From Cricetomys ansorgei (taxonomy: Eukaryota > Chordata > Mammalia > Rodentia > Nesomyidae): DNA of 64,000 nt. Positions 53,971 to 64,000 of the stretch are shown in pieces. The notes beneath the pieces were generated by a model. The model was not told the origin of the DNA. It searched no databases and worked only from the letters and a program-made list of their open reading frames with translations. The stretch is taken from NCBI GenBank assembly GCA_026225945.1, contig JAMJFZ010000597.1:4930001-4994000 (forward strand), in the 5' to 3' direction. Position 1 is the stretch's first letter, and every line of letters begins with the position of its first letter. The position numbers and the translations under genes are program-made.

Positions 53971-54454
53971 TCTCCTCTTAAACGTGTAATTGATTCTTAC
54001 AGACAGGATCAAACGAGGCCCCCCCCACATACCTGTCACACCACACTGTGTTAAGACCGAATCTCGGACACACCTGCTTGTCCCCACCTGGGACTTTCCT
54101 TGTCCCTCAAAGCAGCCCATGGGCCAAACTATTGCCAACTCTTTAGGATAAGAGCTGGCTAGAGCAAGAACCCTCTGGACCCAACTATGTAACCTATCCA
54201 TGGGGAACCACAACACTCCAAATCACAGGACCCCACATACCTTTGGGGTTGTTCTCGTGTGCCGCGGCCGTGCTTCTCCCTAGTTAAGATGCTAAAGCTG
54301 TTCTGACTGGGACTGGAAGGCAAATGCTACCTGTGGAGGGTGCAGTCCCTTAACGTCTGTGGTCAGTATCCAGTGTCTGGAGAAGCCTGGGCTATGAAGC
54401 ACGGGATTGCTGGAGTTTCCTGGTGTGAGTTCCTAGGCTTACCAGGAATAGAGT
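53971..54454. other. Unassigned sequence
   Basis: Includes ATACCTTTGGGGTTGTTCTC and a CpG pair GCCGCGGCCG at 54261-54270. No repeat or gene recognised. Confidence 0.4.
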
Positions 54455-54654
54455 TTGTGCCCATTTTTTTTGAGCTGCTTTAACAAATTCCCACAAACGG
54501 GGTGTATGTGTGTTTTAAAATAACAGAGGTTTCTCCTCATGGTCTTGGAGGCTGGAAGTCATAAAGCTTTAGTAGAACTGGTTCCTCCTGAAGCATGGAG
54601 GGAGAGGACTCTGCTTTCTTGTAGCTGCTGATGTTTCTTGGTGATCTTTGGCAC
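54455..54654 (-). mobile_element. MLT1/MST-class MaLR LTR, antisense, interrupted
   Basis: GAGCTGCTTTAACAAATTCC, CACAAACGGGG, TTTTAAAATAACAGAGGTTT, CTCCTCATGGTCTTGGAGG and CTGGAAGTCATAAAGC follow the reversed order of old eutherian MaLR LTRs. It stops at the ERV LTR; the GGCTTGTGG at 55144 may be its continuation. Confidence 0.6.
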
Positions 54655-55143
54655 TGAAGAAACCAGAACCCCTATTCAGAGACCCTATTTTGTGTACATG
54701 CTCAAGGTCTTGACTTGGGCTTGACCTTGCAGGCTAGTAAAAACTCCCCCGCTCTAAGAGCAATCAATCTCATCTGGCCAGATAGCCCTGAAGGACATGC
54801 AACTATCTCCTCCGACCAGGGAGCCCTGAAGGCCAGAAAGCCAGATGTCTGACTCTAATAACTAACTTGCTGGTATCGCCCAAGAATGTAGACAGCCACT
54901 CGGGCATGTGTAAACCGCACCTCTGTTTGCCAATTAAAAACCAGACCACCTCACCTATGTGGAAACCCCCTTTTTCTGTCAATAAAATTAGCTGTAATTC
55001 TCTGTTGGGGTCAGCCATCTTCCATGGTACTTACCTCAGAATGCTGGTTTTTCTCTGTAGAATAAAAGTGCCTTCGCTTTTTACAAATGTGGTCTTGCTA
55101 GTCCTTGGCAAGGGGTGTGTGTGTGCAAATTTCACACTCAACA
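54655..55143 (+). mobile_element. Gammaretrovirus-like (ERV1) solo LTR
   Basis: Proposed limits TGAAGA...CAACA. U3 contains a duplicated enhancer-like word (CCAGATAGCCCTGAAGG and CCAGGGAGCCCTGAAGG, 41 bases apart at 54777 and 54818), a CCAAT box (54930-54934) and an AATAAAA TATA-like box (54981-54987). AATAAA polyadenylation signal at 55061-55066. The U5-like GTGGTCTTGCTAGTCCTTGG resembles the gammaretroviral U5. No internal genes are adjacent. The 156-codon frame across it (54867-55337) is incidental. Target-site duplication not resolved. Confidence 0.7.
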
Positions 55144-55344
55144 GGCTTGTGGTTTGTGGGCCTATTACTCAGGTATCTACCAATAACATGAGCTTCTCCT
55201 CTACACAGGCCCTCCCTACCATTTCCTTTTCTTCCATGATACTAATTACCAGACATTGGGCTCACCCAGTCATCAAGGATGCTCTCATTTTGAGATCTGT
55301 CTTGCAGATCACCATCAACAAAACACCAAGGATGTGACCATTAA
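55144..55344. other. Unassigned, possibly LTR remnant
   Basis: Between two antisense MaLR pieces; first ten bases may belong to the one at 54455-54654. No gene recognised. Confidence 0.35.
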
Positions 55345-55860
55345 TAAGCATCAGAAATTTATTTCTTAGAGCCAGAGATGTAGATGTAGCCCAGATGGTA
55401 GAGTGCTTGCCTACCACACATAAAGTCTTGGATTCAGTCCCCAGCATTGTATAAACTGGACATGGTGGCACATGCCTTTGATTCTAGCACTCTGGAGGTA
55501 GAGACAGGATAGTCAGATATTCAAGGCCACCCTTGGCTACATAGTGAATTGGGGGCCAGCTGAGAAACATAAGAGCCTGTTTCTACAGAAATCTCGCAGT
55601 CTTAAAGACTAGGAAGTCCAAGATCAAAGTATTGGGGAGTCCCATCTCTATGAGTGGATGCTCTCTCATCTTCCTGCATCTTCCCAAACATAATGGACAT
55701 CACCAAGTTCTTTCTAAAGCAGAACCATCACGGCTCAATTTCCTGCTGTGGGCTACCCCTCTTAACACCGTCACATTAGGGATTGATCTTCAACGTGAAT
55801 TTTGAAGAGGAAAACACATTTAAATTGTAACGAATCTTCAAGTTATTTACATCTATAATA
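55345..55860 (-). mobile_element. MLT1/MST-class MaLR LTR, antisense, split by an ID-B1 SINE
   Basis: AGCATCAGAAATTTATTTCT precedes the insert. After it: ACTAGGAAGTCCAAGATCAA, GTATTGGGGAGTCCC, TCTCATCTTCCTGCATC, GTCACATTAGGGATTGATCT and TCAACGTGAATTTTGAAG. This follows the reversed MST-type order. Confidence 0.65.
55366..55575 (+). mobile_element. ID-B1 hybrid (B4 family) SINE
   Basis: ID head AGATGTAGATGTAGCCCAGA, TGGTAGAGTGCTTGCCTACC, GGATTCAGTCCCCAGCATTG, joined to a B1 body ACTGGACATGGTGGCACATG, CCTTTGATTCTAGCACTC, CTTGGCTACATAGTGAATTG. Flanks TTAGAGCC and TAAGAGCC are a near-identical 8-bp duplication. Confidence 0.88.
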
Positions 55861-57204
55861 ACATTCTTGCCTGAGGCTCTGAGGGATGGGAAAATGTCAG
55901 AACCTTATCCTGAACCGAGCTGGCATGGTAAGATTGGTACCCACCACAGCCTGCCTAGAGCTGGACCTTGCCCCCCAGGGCTCTGGGCTGCCTGCTGACT
56001 CCCTGCTCCAGCCTGAGAGCCTGGGTGACTGTGCTTTAGGTCCAAGCATCTCTCGTGTTGAGCTCCTCCTCTTGGGTTTCTCTCACGTGGGTCAGGTTTA
56101 CCCATTCACTGGGAAAGCCCAAATTAATCAGAGTTCATCACACCCCATCAGATGCAGAGCAACGTTGTTAGATTCCGCTCAGGCCAGAACAGAAGCCCGG
56201 GTCTAGGGAAAAGGGTTTCATGAGACAAATCTTGATTCTTGGCTCCAGCAAAACCACTCCCACCTCGTGTACATGGCTCACTGCACACGGCTGGTCTTCG
56301 GTTTCTCAGACTGTAGGATATGAGGATGATGCTTTTCTTGAGGACGATTGTGAGAAATAGATGTGAGCATATGTGTGCAAGTTCCCAGGATGTGAGCTGA
56401 GAAGTAGATGTGAGTACATGTGTGCAAGGCCCCAAGGTGAGTGATGACACAGGGTTTTCTTGCTTCTTACACTCTTTTCTCCTTTGTCCAGCCTCCTGTC
56501 AGTATAAGGGTCCTTGTTACTGTAGAGGCAAAGGTGACATTCCTGCCATGTGGCAACAAGCTGATTATGAGTAGAAAGAAGTACTGCTTCTTCCATTGTC
56601 CGTCTGAGAACGAGGATGGACTCGGAGGGGGCTGGTCTAGAGTGACTCAGCAGAGGGCAGAGGAAACCCGAGGAGGTGGCAGGAGGAGATGAGGCACTTT
56701 GCTTTCCAGCTGAGATTGTGTATCGAATACCCACTCTGTAATAGAATGCCCACAAAACTTTCCAGAGTTTGCAAGCAAAGGATTACAAACAGGAAGTGTT
56801 AATCCTCTTCTTCCTGTTTTCTTCTCCTGGAGACAGTGCGGTCTCTCCCACCTTCCTCTCTTGTGCATCAAACCACAGCCGAGTCAAAGCTTTTTCTTGA
56901 CCCCATGACAGACATCCAATACTGGCCACAGCCTCTTATCCTTCCGTGATTAGCTTAATCTGGGTGCTTTGTGCTAGCCTCAAGGCCATGGTTGGGGTGG
57001 CTGTGACAGGAAGGGCATTTTATGCAGTTCTGATGCGGAGCTGAGCCAGGGTGTAGGGTGAAGGGAGCCATTGGCCCCATGAAAGGGAAAGTCTCCCTTT
57101 CATGTTGAACATCTCCTAGGGAAGACTCCCAGTTGCCTCAACTCCACAGCAAAGCTCAGAACTCGAGAACCTTAGCATTTGCTGACAGTCACCATAGATC
57201 TCTG
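55861..57204. other. Unassigned, mostly single-copy sequence
   Basis: About 1.3 kb. Overlapping frames of 106 (55886-56206, plus), 149 and 100 codons (minus, 56148-56755) lack recognisable domains. I see a diverged tandem GAGCATATGTGTGCAAG / GAGTACATGTGTGCAAG at about 56366 and 56411. Confidence 0.4.
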
Positions 57205-57425
57205 TGATGGGTAAGCTTAATTTTAACTAGTCAAAGTTGATAATAAATATGCAGATAGATGACAATCAATGCTTTGGAGCATCTCCTTATCCTATTGTGA
57301 ATATTGAGCTGCATTTGGGGGTCCGAGTATCTCTCTCTTTTGTCCAACCTTGAAGGCCCATTGACCTGTTCCCAGGTTGCCTTCCCTAGTCTTCTAAGAT
57401 TTGTCAGGATTTCAAACATTTAGAA
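57205..57425 (+). mobile_element. Possible MaLR LTR remnant
   Basis: TGTGATGGGTAAGCTTAATT, TTAACTAGTCAAAGTTGAT resembles the start of the MLT1/tgtcaacttgac class. The body is not convincingly alignable by eye. Confidence 0.3.
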
Positions 57426-57924
57426 ATGAGCCCAGGCCCTCAGTTTTACTCCCTCATTGAGAGCGCACCCATTCGTGCAGTCCTCTGATTAACTCAATGA
57501 GTTCTGCCCAGGGCCTTTCTGTAGATGCAGGGATGAGACCATGTAGTCCTCTAAAGGTGCTTAATTAAGCTGAGTGCAATCCTAGGCGTCCTGGCAGCAG
57601 GCTGAGCCCAGGAGCCAGCTTTGCGGCATGTTTGTACAACGTGTTCCGTGTTTACAAGTGTAAAACGGAATCGATCTGCTTGGAGGCTGACTTGTGTGTC
57701 TCTTGTTAGACACAGTCTTCCTTGGTGCAGCCCAGTTAGGGCAGAGCTGGAGAAACATAGTGCTCCTCACAGCTGCTGCCAAGTAGGGGTTACAAGATCC
57801 ATAGAGTAGTGGTTTGAATCAAAAGCAATGACAGAATGCCTAATAAGGACACACAGACTCTAGACAATCGGAGTAAGCAACGGTCATAATCAGAAGATAG
57901 AGTTGAGGATCAGCCAAAATGAGA
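57426..57924. other. Unassigned sequence
   Basis: No repeat or gene recognised. Confidence 0.4.
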
Positions 57925-58100
57925 GTTCACAGGGACTTTCACATCCATTTCCTGATGTAATCCATAACCACAATTCTAGGAGAAGGGCTTGGATACTTTC
58001 CTAATTTTAAAGATGGGGAAACAGGGGGCACAGAGTTTGTATTTTCTCCAGGGCCACATAGTTAACAGCAGAACTGGAGCCAGGCACCTTTCATGGTCTT
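57925..58100 (-). mobile_element. MIR SINE fossil, antisense
   Basis: ATTTCCTGATGTAATCCATA, CCTAATTTTAAAGATGGGGA, AACAGGGGGCACAGAG, CAGGGCCACATAGTTAACAG and CAGAACTGGAGCCAGGCAC follow the reversed MIR. Confidence 0.75.
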
Positions 58101-58384
58101 CCTACTGTATTGTGATACTTATGCCTGCACAGGTGCTTGGACGTATTCAAGTCCAGGATGATCAAGAGCAGATCCTCAACTTGTGGTTGGGCTGTCCACT
58201 GGTGAGCTCGGGACAAGACAAGGCAAGGACGATAGCAAGGGGGTAGGTGCTCTGGGACTGTAGTAGAATCAGGGTAGGGTACAAATCAGGCCTGGCCCTT
58301 GATACATTCCTGCTTGTGGAGGATCATAGTCCTATGGGAGGCTTAGAAAAGAAAAAGATTGTAAGAGTCAACACACACACAAGG

Positions 58385-58760
58385 CTATTCTCAGAAGACA
58401 TTGTTTGTTTATTTGGGAAGTGACAACAGAAGGCAGAAGTAGGGGAGAGGAGCCAGGATGCCAGTGATCCTGTTGTTGGTCATCACAAATGCCAGTGAGC
58501 AGAAACAGGAGCTGAATAGTTTAAGATATGCTTTATTCAGGACGCCATTGTTGTGAGAAGGCAATGGGCTAACACTGACTCCCCTCTCATTTCTAGCTAG
58601 CAAACTTATAGACAGGGAAGATAAAGGTTGGGGAGGTCATTCTGGAATTCAGTCTTGCCCCTCTGGTCAGGCGGTCAGCCACGTTTCTAAGACTTGTGAT
58701 GTCTATGCTTCCATAGTTATCAGTCCTCACTTTTCCCTCATGCTCTCGATGTCTGAGCTC
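58385..58760 (-). mobile_element. Possible LTR, antisense
   Basis: Read on the minus strand, CTATAAGTTTGC (TATA-like, about 58600-58612) precedes AATAAAGCATATC (polyadenylation-like, about 58527-58539) at an LTR-like distance, followed by a pyrimidine-rich U5-like stretch. No family or ends identified. The 64-codon frame here is not a gene. Confidence 0.35.
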
Positions 58761-58824
58761 AGGCACTTCTTTAAACTCTAATTCTAGTTATCATCTGCCC
58801 CCCATGAACCCAGTTTCCTGTGCT

Positions 58825-59245
58825 GGCTGCTTTTAGTTGTTAACTTGACAGAACCTAGAATCACCTGGGAATAGAGTCTGAATGAAGTATTGTTTATAGT
58901 GGGCTGGCCTTTAAGTATGTCTGTGGAGATTGTATTAATAAGTTAGTTGATGTGGACAGACTCAGCCCACTGTGGGTGGCATCATTCCCTAGGCAGGGGT
59001 TTCTAAACTGTATAGACATGGAGAAACTGAGTTGAGCAAGCAGAAAAGGAAGAGAGTATGTATGCATACATTTCTTTCTGCTTTTGACTGTGGGTGTGAC
59101 TAGTTATTTGAAGTTCTTGCCTTGATTTCTCTACGATGATAGACTATCGTCTGGAATATAGGGTGAAATAAACTCCTTCCTTCCCTAAGTTCTATTTTGT
59201 GAGAATATTTCATCACAGAAATAGAAATGAAACAACAATTTATCT
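58825..59245 (+). mobile_element. MaLR-type LTR (tgtcaacttgac class)
   Basis: GCTGCTTTTAGTTGTTAACT, TGACAGAACCTAGAATCACC, TATGTCTGTGGAGATTG, CAGCCCACTGTGGGTGGCAT, GAAATAAACTCCTTCCTTCC and TATTTCATCACAGAAATAG. The 3' end matches rodent MaLRs. Confidence 0.72.
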
Positions 59246-60398
59246 AGGCATCACCTAGGCTGGAGTTTAACTCAGAACAAGCAAGCTATTAAGAATGTGT
59301 ACATATTAAGCTAGTAATAACACATACGTGAAGATCCTCTCTATAATACAGAATATAAAAGTGTCCCACCTATTCTCCCATCTCCTATCAGTTGATATTA
59401 AAAGAGGAAAAACAATAAAGTCACTCTCAATGAATGAGTTATCATCATGAGCTACTGCAGTTGGTAGCCATCCAGAAACCATGCGGCCATTGCCTTGGGA
59501 CTGTGTCACTAGAAAGCAAGATGGCTGGGCTCATATTCACTCTCTGCCACCCTTACCTGTAGGCATTGCTTTCCCTGCATCAGGTGGCCACTCGGAGCCA
59601 GCTATCAGAACACCAGCAAAATAGAGAAGAGAGAGCTGTGCTTGAGAGATGAGGATTATCTTCACAGCCACAGGGACAGGATATAGAATGAAGTAGACAG
59701 ATCCCAAAGAACAACAAATGGGACACCCACGTCACCATCATGGGCTTCATTCCCCCTTGGGAAAGAGATATCTAGTCTTATTCTATGCCTAGGATAAATC
59801 TCCTTTCTTTGGAAAGCATAAGAACCTTGTCCCTTTACCTCCCAATCCTACAGTGCTGGTCTGGACCTCCTTCTCCTGACCTCTGACTTATCCAGGGAAC
59901 TCTGCAAGTCTCCACAGTACAGGAAGCCTAGTTTAGGCTCTGGTGAGAAGTGCCCTCTAAGGCTGGCTCTCCTTCATTAGGGAACCCCACCCCCAATCCT
60001 CACCATCTTGCAGTCACCACTGTGCCTTGCCACAGGCCCAGTGGGAACAACTGAAAGACACAAAACATTTTAATTTTGGAAACCACTGAAGTAAAGCAAG
60101 CCAACAAATGCACCCACTGGTTGGAACATTGTCTGCCGTCCATCTTGTCTCATCTCAGCACTGACTCAGCCCTACCCCATGGTGGAGAAAGTCGGTCTCT
60201 CCAGCCTGGGAATGACAAAGACCTATTCTCCAGGGTGCTGCAGGACCAAAGGACAGAAATATCAGAGAATTTCCTGGGGGTGACTAAAAGGTCTTTCTTC
60301 CTCCTAGGTCAGGGGTCAGGGAGTTTGTGGTTATGTTTGAATGATGCATTGGAGAGAACAGGCCAGTTGTTCAATGGCAATCTTTATTATTGTTATTT
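59246..60398. other. Unassigned, mostly single-copy sequence
   Basis: About 1.15 kb with no recognised repeat or coding motif. A 127-codon plus-strand frame starting at 60076 ends in CA/TG repeat. Confidence 0.4.
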
Positions 60399-60916
60399 TG
60401 TGTGTGTGTATATATGTATATACACACACACAAAAATATGTGTGTGTGTGTGTGTGTGATGTATGTGTTTGTGTGAATGTGTGCATATATGTATCCAGAT
60501 GCACTTGCCTGTGTGAGTATGTGTTGACATCAGAATTCTTTCACTGTGTCTCTTCTCTTTTCTCCTTCTCTTCTTCCCCTTCCTCCCCTCCTCCTCCTCC
60601 TCTTTCTTGTCTCCTCCTCCTCCCCTTCTCCTTCCCCCTCCTGTCTCCAATTCAGCTTCTGCTGCTTCTGCTTCTTCTTCAATAGGGTCTCCCTCTGAAC
60701 CTGGAGCTTCTTACCATTTCATCTATACTGGCTGGCTAGTAATTTCCAGGGATTTGCCTGTCTCTGCTCTCCAGTACTGGAATTACAGACATATGTATCT
60801 AAGTCTGTAATGATATGTATCTATGTAGCTTTCCACACGGGTGCTGAGAAGTCAAACACAGGCTCTCATGATTGTGCAGCAGTCATTTTTCCAACTGTGA
60901 GCCACTCCCCAGCCTG
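60399..60916 (-). mobile_element. B4A SINE, antisense, inflated by a CT/CTT tract
   Basis: TG/TA tail (60400-60460), GTGTGAGTATGTGTTGACAT, then an expanded pyrimidine tract (60544-60683), TAGGGTCTCCCTCTGAACCT, GGAGCTTCTTACCATTTC, CTCTCCAGTACTGGAATTAC, ACACGGGTGCTGAGAAGTC and GAGCCACTCCCCAGCC. About 520 bp instead of the usual 280 or so, mainly from the tract. Confidence 0.85.
60544..60683. repeat. CT/CTT/CCT polypyrimidine tract
   Basis: About 140 bp almost without purines, including CCTCCTCCTCCTC and GCTTCTGCTTCTTC; potentially triplex-forming. Confidence 0.93.
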
Positions 60917-60984
60917 CAATCTTCATGCTGCAGAAAGTGCAGACCAGGGGCATGTGATGGGAGCTGAGAGCCTGGCCTTGCAAA

Positions 60985-61195
60985 CTGCCTGGAGGAATTT
61001 TTTAATCTATCTCAAAGTCAGTGGGGAGCCATTGGGAGTAATGAGAAGGACACTGGCATGACCAGTGGTTTGGAGGGCGTTTCTCTAAAGGCACTTCTCC
61101 AAGTGAAGTGTGGGCGTTGCATGGATGAGAACCAGAGCCAAGGAACCTGGGAAGGAGGTTACTAGTAGATTATAATCAACAGACTGGGGTGAGGG
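60985..61195 (+). mobile_element. Ancient mammalian interspersed repeat, family uncertain
   Basis: GTCAGTGGGGAGCCATTGGG, ACACTGGCATGACCAGTGG, and AACCTGGGAAGGAGGTTACT, AGTAG recall a mammalian fossil with gggagccattgaagg... gtgacatgatc... aggaggctattgcagtagtcc. Confidence 0.45.
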
Positions 61196-61911
61196 GACTC
61201 CACATTAGAACATCCTTTTCTCCACTGGGGCTGCTAGCCCTGGGGCATAGGAAGGTTTGGCTTTGAGGGACTTTAGCTGATTCGCTTTTAGACTAGGTGA
61301 TTTGACGGTGTGGGGTAAGAAACTGGCTGTATGATTCAGCTCATTTCCCATTGTGTTCAGGATGTTCCTGAACACTCCCAGGACACCTGCCCTTAAAAGA
61401 TCTCCTCCTTCAGTTCTTAACTTGGGTGTTCCACTGGGACTCTGGCAAGCTTCAGTTTGCTGGTACACATCAGCAGGGGCTGCTGAGCCATTTAAGCTTT
61501 AAAAGGCTAGAGATAAAGGTTTTCCCCTGCTGGAGAGGAGGGCACCTCAGTAGTTTAGACTTCTACTGGTCACACCTCACCTGCTACCCTGCCTAAATCC
61601 CTCATTGCTGTTTTCACAACTCAGAAATGCCTGGATTATCAATCACAGGGACATCTATCCCTTTAACACTTCCTGATCCCCAGTACATACTTGGCCCCAG
61701 AGATGACAAAGCTCCTTTCTGCTCAGCTTATATCAACACATCCCAAGTCCTTCACCTACCAGTAGATAGACTTGACTTTGATAAACTTAATGTCCTTCCC
61801 TAATAGGAAAAGCCTATGGTCAGAGGGACAGAGTCAGTGGTCTGGCTGACTGGGGGGCTGCAGGAAGTACCCCTTCTTATGTGTCTGCCTTCAGATTTCT
61901 TAGGTGTTTCT
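61196..61911. other. Unassigned sequence
   Basis: No repeat or gene recognised. Confidence 0.4.
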
Positions 61912-62310
61912 GTGCTGCTTAGTTTTAAATGTCAACCTAGAATTGTCTGAGCAAGGAGTCTCAATTGAGGGAATTCCTAGAACAAGCTGGCCCGGGGCAT
62001 GTCCGTGGGGGATTGCTTTGATTGTAAGTGGAGATGGGAAGCCCCATCCTGAAGGTGGGAAGCCCCTTTTCATGAGTGTTTGGAATGCGTCAGAGTGAAG
62101 AAAGCTGTAGCAGCAAGCACGCAGCATGGATGGCTTCATCTCTCTCTGATCTTGACTGTGGACATGATGTGACTAGCTGCTTGATCCTGCCTTGACCCTC
62201 CCCAGTGACAGACAGAAACCCAGACCTGCAATCCAGATAAAACCTTTCCTTCCCTAAGTTGTTGTTTCTGGACAGGGTGCTTTGTCACAGCTACGGAAAT
62301 AAGGCCAGGA
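61912..62310 (+). mobile_element. MaLR-type LTR (tgtcaacttgac class)
   Basis: TGCTGCTTAGTTTTAAATGT, CAACCTAGAATTGTCTGAGC, CTCAATTGAGGGAATTCC, GGCATGTCCGTGGGGGATTG, GATAAAACCTTTCCTTCCC, TAAGTTGTTGTTTCTGGACA and TTTGTCACAGCTACGGAAAT. Same class as 29661 and 58825. Confidence 0.75.
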
Positions 62311-62939
62311 CTCTGTCCAAAGCTGCAAGGCTAGGGATCATTTATAAAAGAACTCTGGTATTTTAGTGTGGAGACTGGTACTGCACTGACGATGCTCTTT
62401 ATTGGCCCCCAAAGTCTTCAGCAGTAGCTCCATAGCTTGAAAGTAGTGGTTACACTAGAGCCCAAATCACCACTCAGCTCAAACCAGCCCTAGGCCTGGG
62501 GGATGCTTTTGCAATTAAGTATGCAGTGTGGTTCTTTGCTGATAATCCCCTTGCTGCTGCTGGGAGGCAGATCCAAAGCTGCTTCTCACCAGAGAGCACC
62601 TTTCAAACTCCAAACTGGGCTTTTAAAGGAGACAAGCCATTCTTTTTGTCCTGAATAGCTAAAAGCTATCAAAATGGATATTGTAAAGAACAGCTTTTGA
62701 ACCGCAGGATAGCTTGTCTCCCAAGGTGTGGATGCAGGTGTAGGCTCACAGGGAGGCGATGTGGAAGGTCAAAGGGGACATGGGTGAAGACGCACTCGGC
62801 CAGAGTTCCAATTGTTGAGAAAGACAGAAAGACAGGACAGAGAAATTGGGCAACTTCTCTGAGGGCACCCAGAGATGCTGAGTGTCCGAACGGGAACCTG
62901 CTGAGATCCTGGGTCCTATTTAAGCTAATGCCATCTAAT
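62311..62939. other. Unassigned sequence
   Basis: No repeat or gene recognised; TCTTTTTGTCCTGAATAGC region unremarkable. Confidence 0.4.
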
Positions 62940-63125
62940 ATGTAAGCTGCATTTACTATGTACCAGATACTATTCTGTGGTATTTGTGTGTAATGACTCG
63001 GTCACCATGGCAACTCATGAGCAAAACACTCTTACTGCTACTACTCTTTACAGCTGAGGAAACTGAGACGGAGAAAGAGGGTAATTTGCAGGGCTTGAGG
63101 CTGGAGAATGGTGAATCTGGGACTC
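62940..63125 (-). mobile_element. MIR SINE, nearly full length, antisense
   Basis: TTTACTATGTACCAGATACT, ATTCTGTGGTATTTGTGTG, ACTACTCTTTACAGCTGAGG, AAACTGAGACGGAGAAAGAG, GGTAATTTGCAGGGC and GTGAATCTGGGACTC run through the whole reversed MIR. Confidence 0.85.
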
Positions 63126-64000
63126 AAAGATAGGAAGTCACTCAAGAGCCGGTGCTGTTTACCAGGACACCAAAGGGAGTGGGCCCTGCCCTGCACCAGA
63201 GGATGGCCTGGGGTGCATTGTTTGGCTTCTTGATTCAGTTTTAACCTGTATATGGTAGCGAAAATAATAGAAGGCATGAGAGAAACATGCTTGCGGCCTG
63301 CACACAGATGTAATGTAGCCATTTACTTTGTCCTTAGATGAGAGGAGGGAGTTGAGGCATTGGCTTTTCTGAGAAGCACCAGTCAGCATTCCAGACTATG
63401 GAGTCCCAGGAGAGCTACTAAGGCTAGAGAGAAGAGAAATGAGGCAGGAGGGAAGGATTCTAGAGGACTCAGCACTGCATCTGGGCCCTTTCACATCTGT
63501 TCAGTCTGCAATGGAGTCCAAACTCTCGCCTCCGTGAAGGCCTCCACGGAACTTTCTGCTTGTGGCTCTGGAATCTAGCACCTGAGTTCCCACTGCTGGC
63601 TGTTCTATCAGCACCCAGAACCCTGTGATGCTTCAGAGGCTTTCCTCTGTTGTTCCCTGCTCCCTTGGCCTCTCAGAGGCCTCTCAGAGGCAGAGCTATT
63701 CCCCCAGTTCGCCTGTATATCCAGAGCTGTATGAGAAGAGGGTTGGGACATATTATTTGGGGCTGTGATATCCTAGTACCTCTGATATACCCGGGTCTCC
63801 AGGGATGGGAGGCTCAGGGACAAACTAGCAGGTGCAGAGGGACCACTATGTCTAAGAGGGTGTATATCTTCCCTGTGGGCTAGAACCCATGCCTAGCCTT
63901 GTCCCAAATGTCCATTAAATCTCATAACTGGTTCCAGGAAGTTGTTTGGAACCCTGAGAGAACAGAACTGACATCAGCTTTATTCATCTGGCACTGAGAA
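63126..64000. other. Unassigned, with a possible L2 scrap
   Basis: 63505-63590 (AATGGAGTCCAAACTCTCGC, AAGGCCTCCACGGAAC) resembles L2 internal sequence. A 10-bp word CTCTCAGAGG is repeated in tandem at 63671-63690. No gene recognised. Confidence 0.4.

Noticed and set aside
54867..55337. 156-codon plus-strand open frame
   Set aside because: It starts inside the ERV1-like LTR, covering U3, R and U5, and runs into the flank.

Overview
The window looks like non-coding euchromatin from a muroid rodent nuclear genome. I find no protein-coding gene, exon with conserved reading frame, rRNA, tRNA gene, CRISPR array or any bacterial or plasmid feature. The evidence for a rodent is the repeat complement, recognised by eye: rodent-only SINEs (B1, B3, B4/B4A, ID-B1 hybrids), rodent MaLR LTRs (ORR1, MTD and related types), very long CA/TG microsatellites, and pan-mammalian fossils (MIR, L2, MER2/Tigger, old L1, MLT1-type LTRs). 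One relatively young B1 (about 31998-32176) has the CACCGCC-type 5' head that I associate with cricetids (hamster, vole, deer mouse) more than Mus or Rattus. That is a hint only. Long open frames are by-products of repeats: the 250-310 codon frames at 16.7-17.7 kb are translated TG dinucleotides, and the 156-codon frame at 54.9 kb overlaps an LTR.

Layout. 0-9.4 kb: a Tigger fossil carrying a B1 with an 11-bp target-site duplication, B4A copies, an ORR1 LTR, a strong CTCF-like motif at 3487-3500, a decayed L1 (4920-6036) with a CpG-rich patch, and a class II-type LTR with recognisable promoter elements (6037-6520). 9.4-20 kb: an MTD LTR, a head-to-tail B4 pair, MIRs, a 762-bp TG tract (16818-17579), and a non-repetitive block with two perfect POU octamers (18.7 kb). 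20-33 kb: nested MaLR LTRs, a 1.5-kb old L1 ORF2 fragment, B3/B4, an ORR1 inserted in a B4, and an old L1/HAL1-like block split by a B1. 33-45 kb: mostly single-copy AT-rich sequence with enhancer-like motif clusters (37.0-37.6 kb), an MTD split by a B4, an ORR1 with a C21 run, and a 1.45-kb antisense old L1 whose interior has grown a TG microsatellite. 45.7-47.5 kb: a 62-copy, 28-bp minisatellite with higher-order structure. 47.5-64 kb: further SINE/LTR layers, a gammaretrovirus-like solo LTR (54655-55143), and sparse MIR/L2 fossils.

The most unusual objects are the 28-bp minisatellite (each unit has a forkhead-like core and/or an E-box, a CpG caught in three decay states, and an 11-unit duplication), the giant TG tract, the CpG-enriched L1 patch, and a few non-repeat blocks with paired POU or GATA motifs that could be conserved enhancers of a distant gene. 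I see no convincing new multi-gene system. All repeat names come from remembered consensus features, not a database search; subfamily names are provisional and boundaries are usually good to about 10-30 bases.
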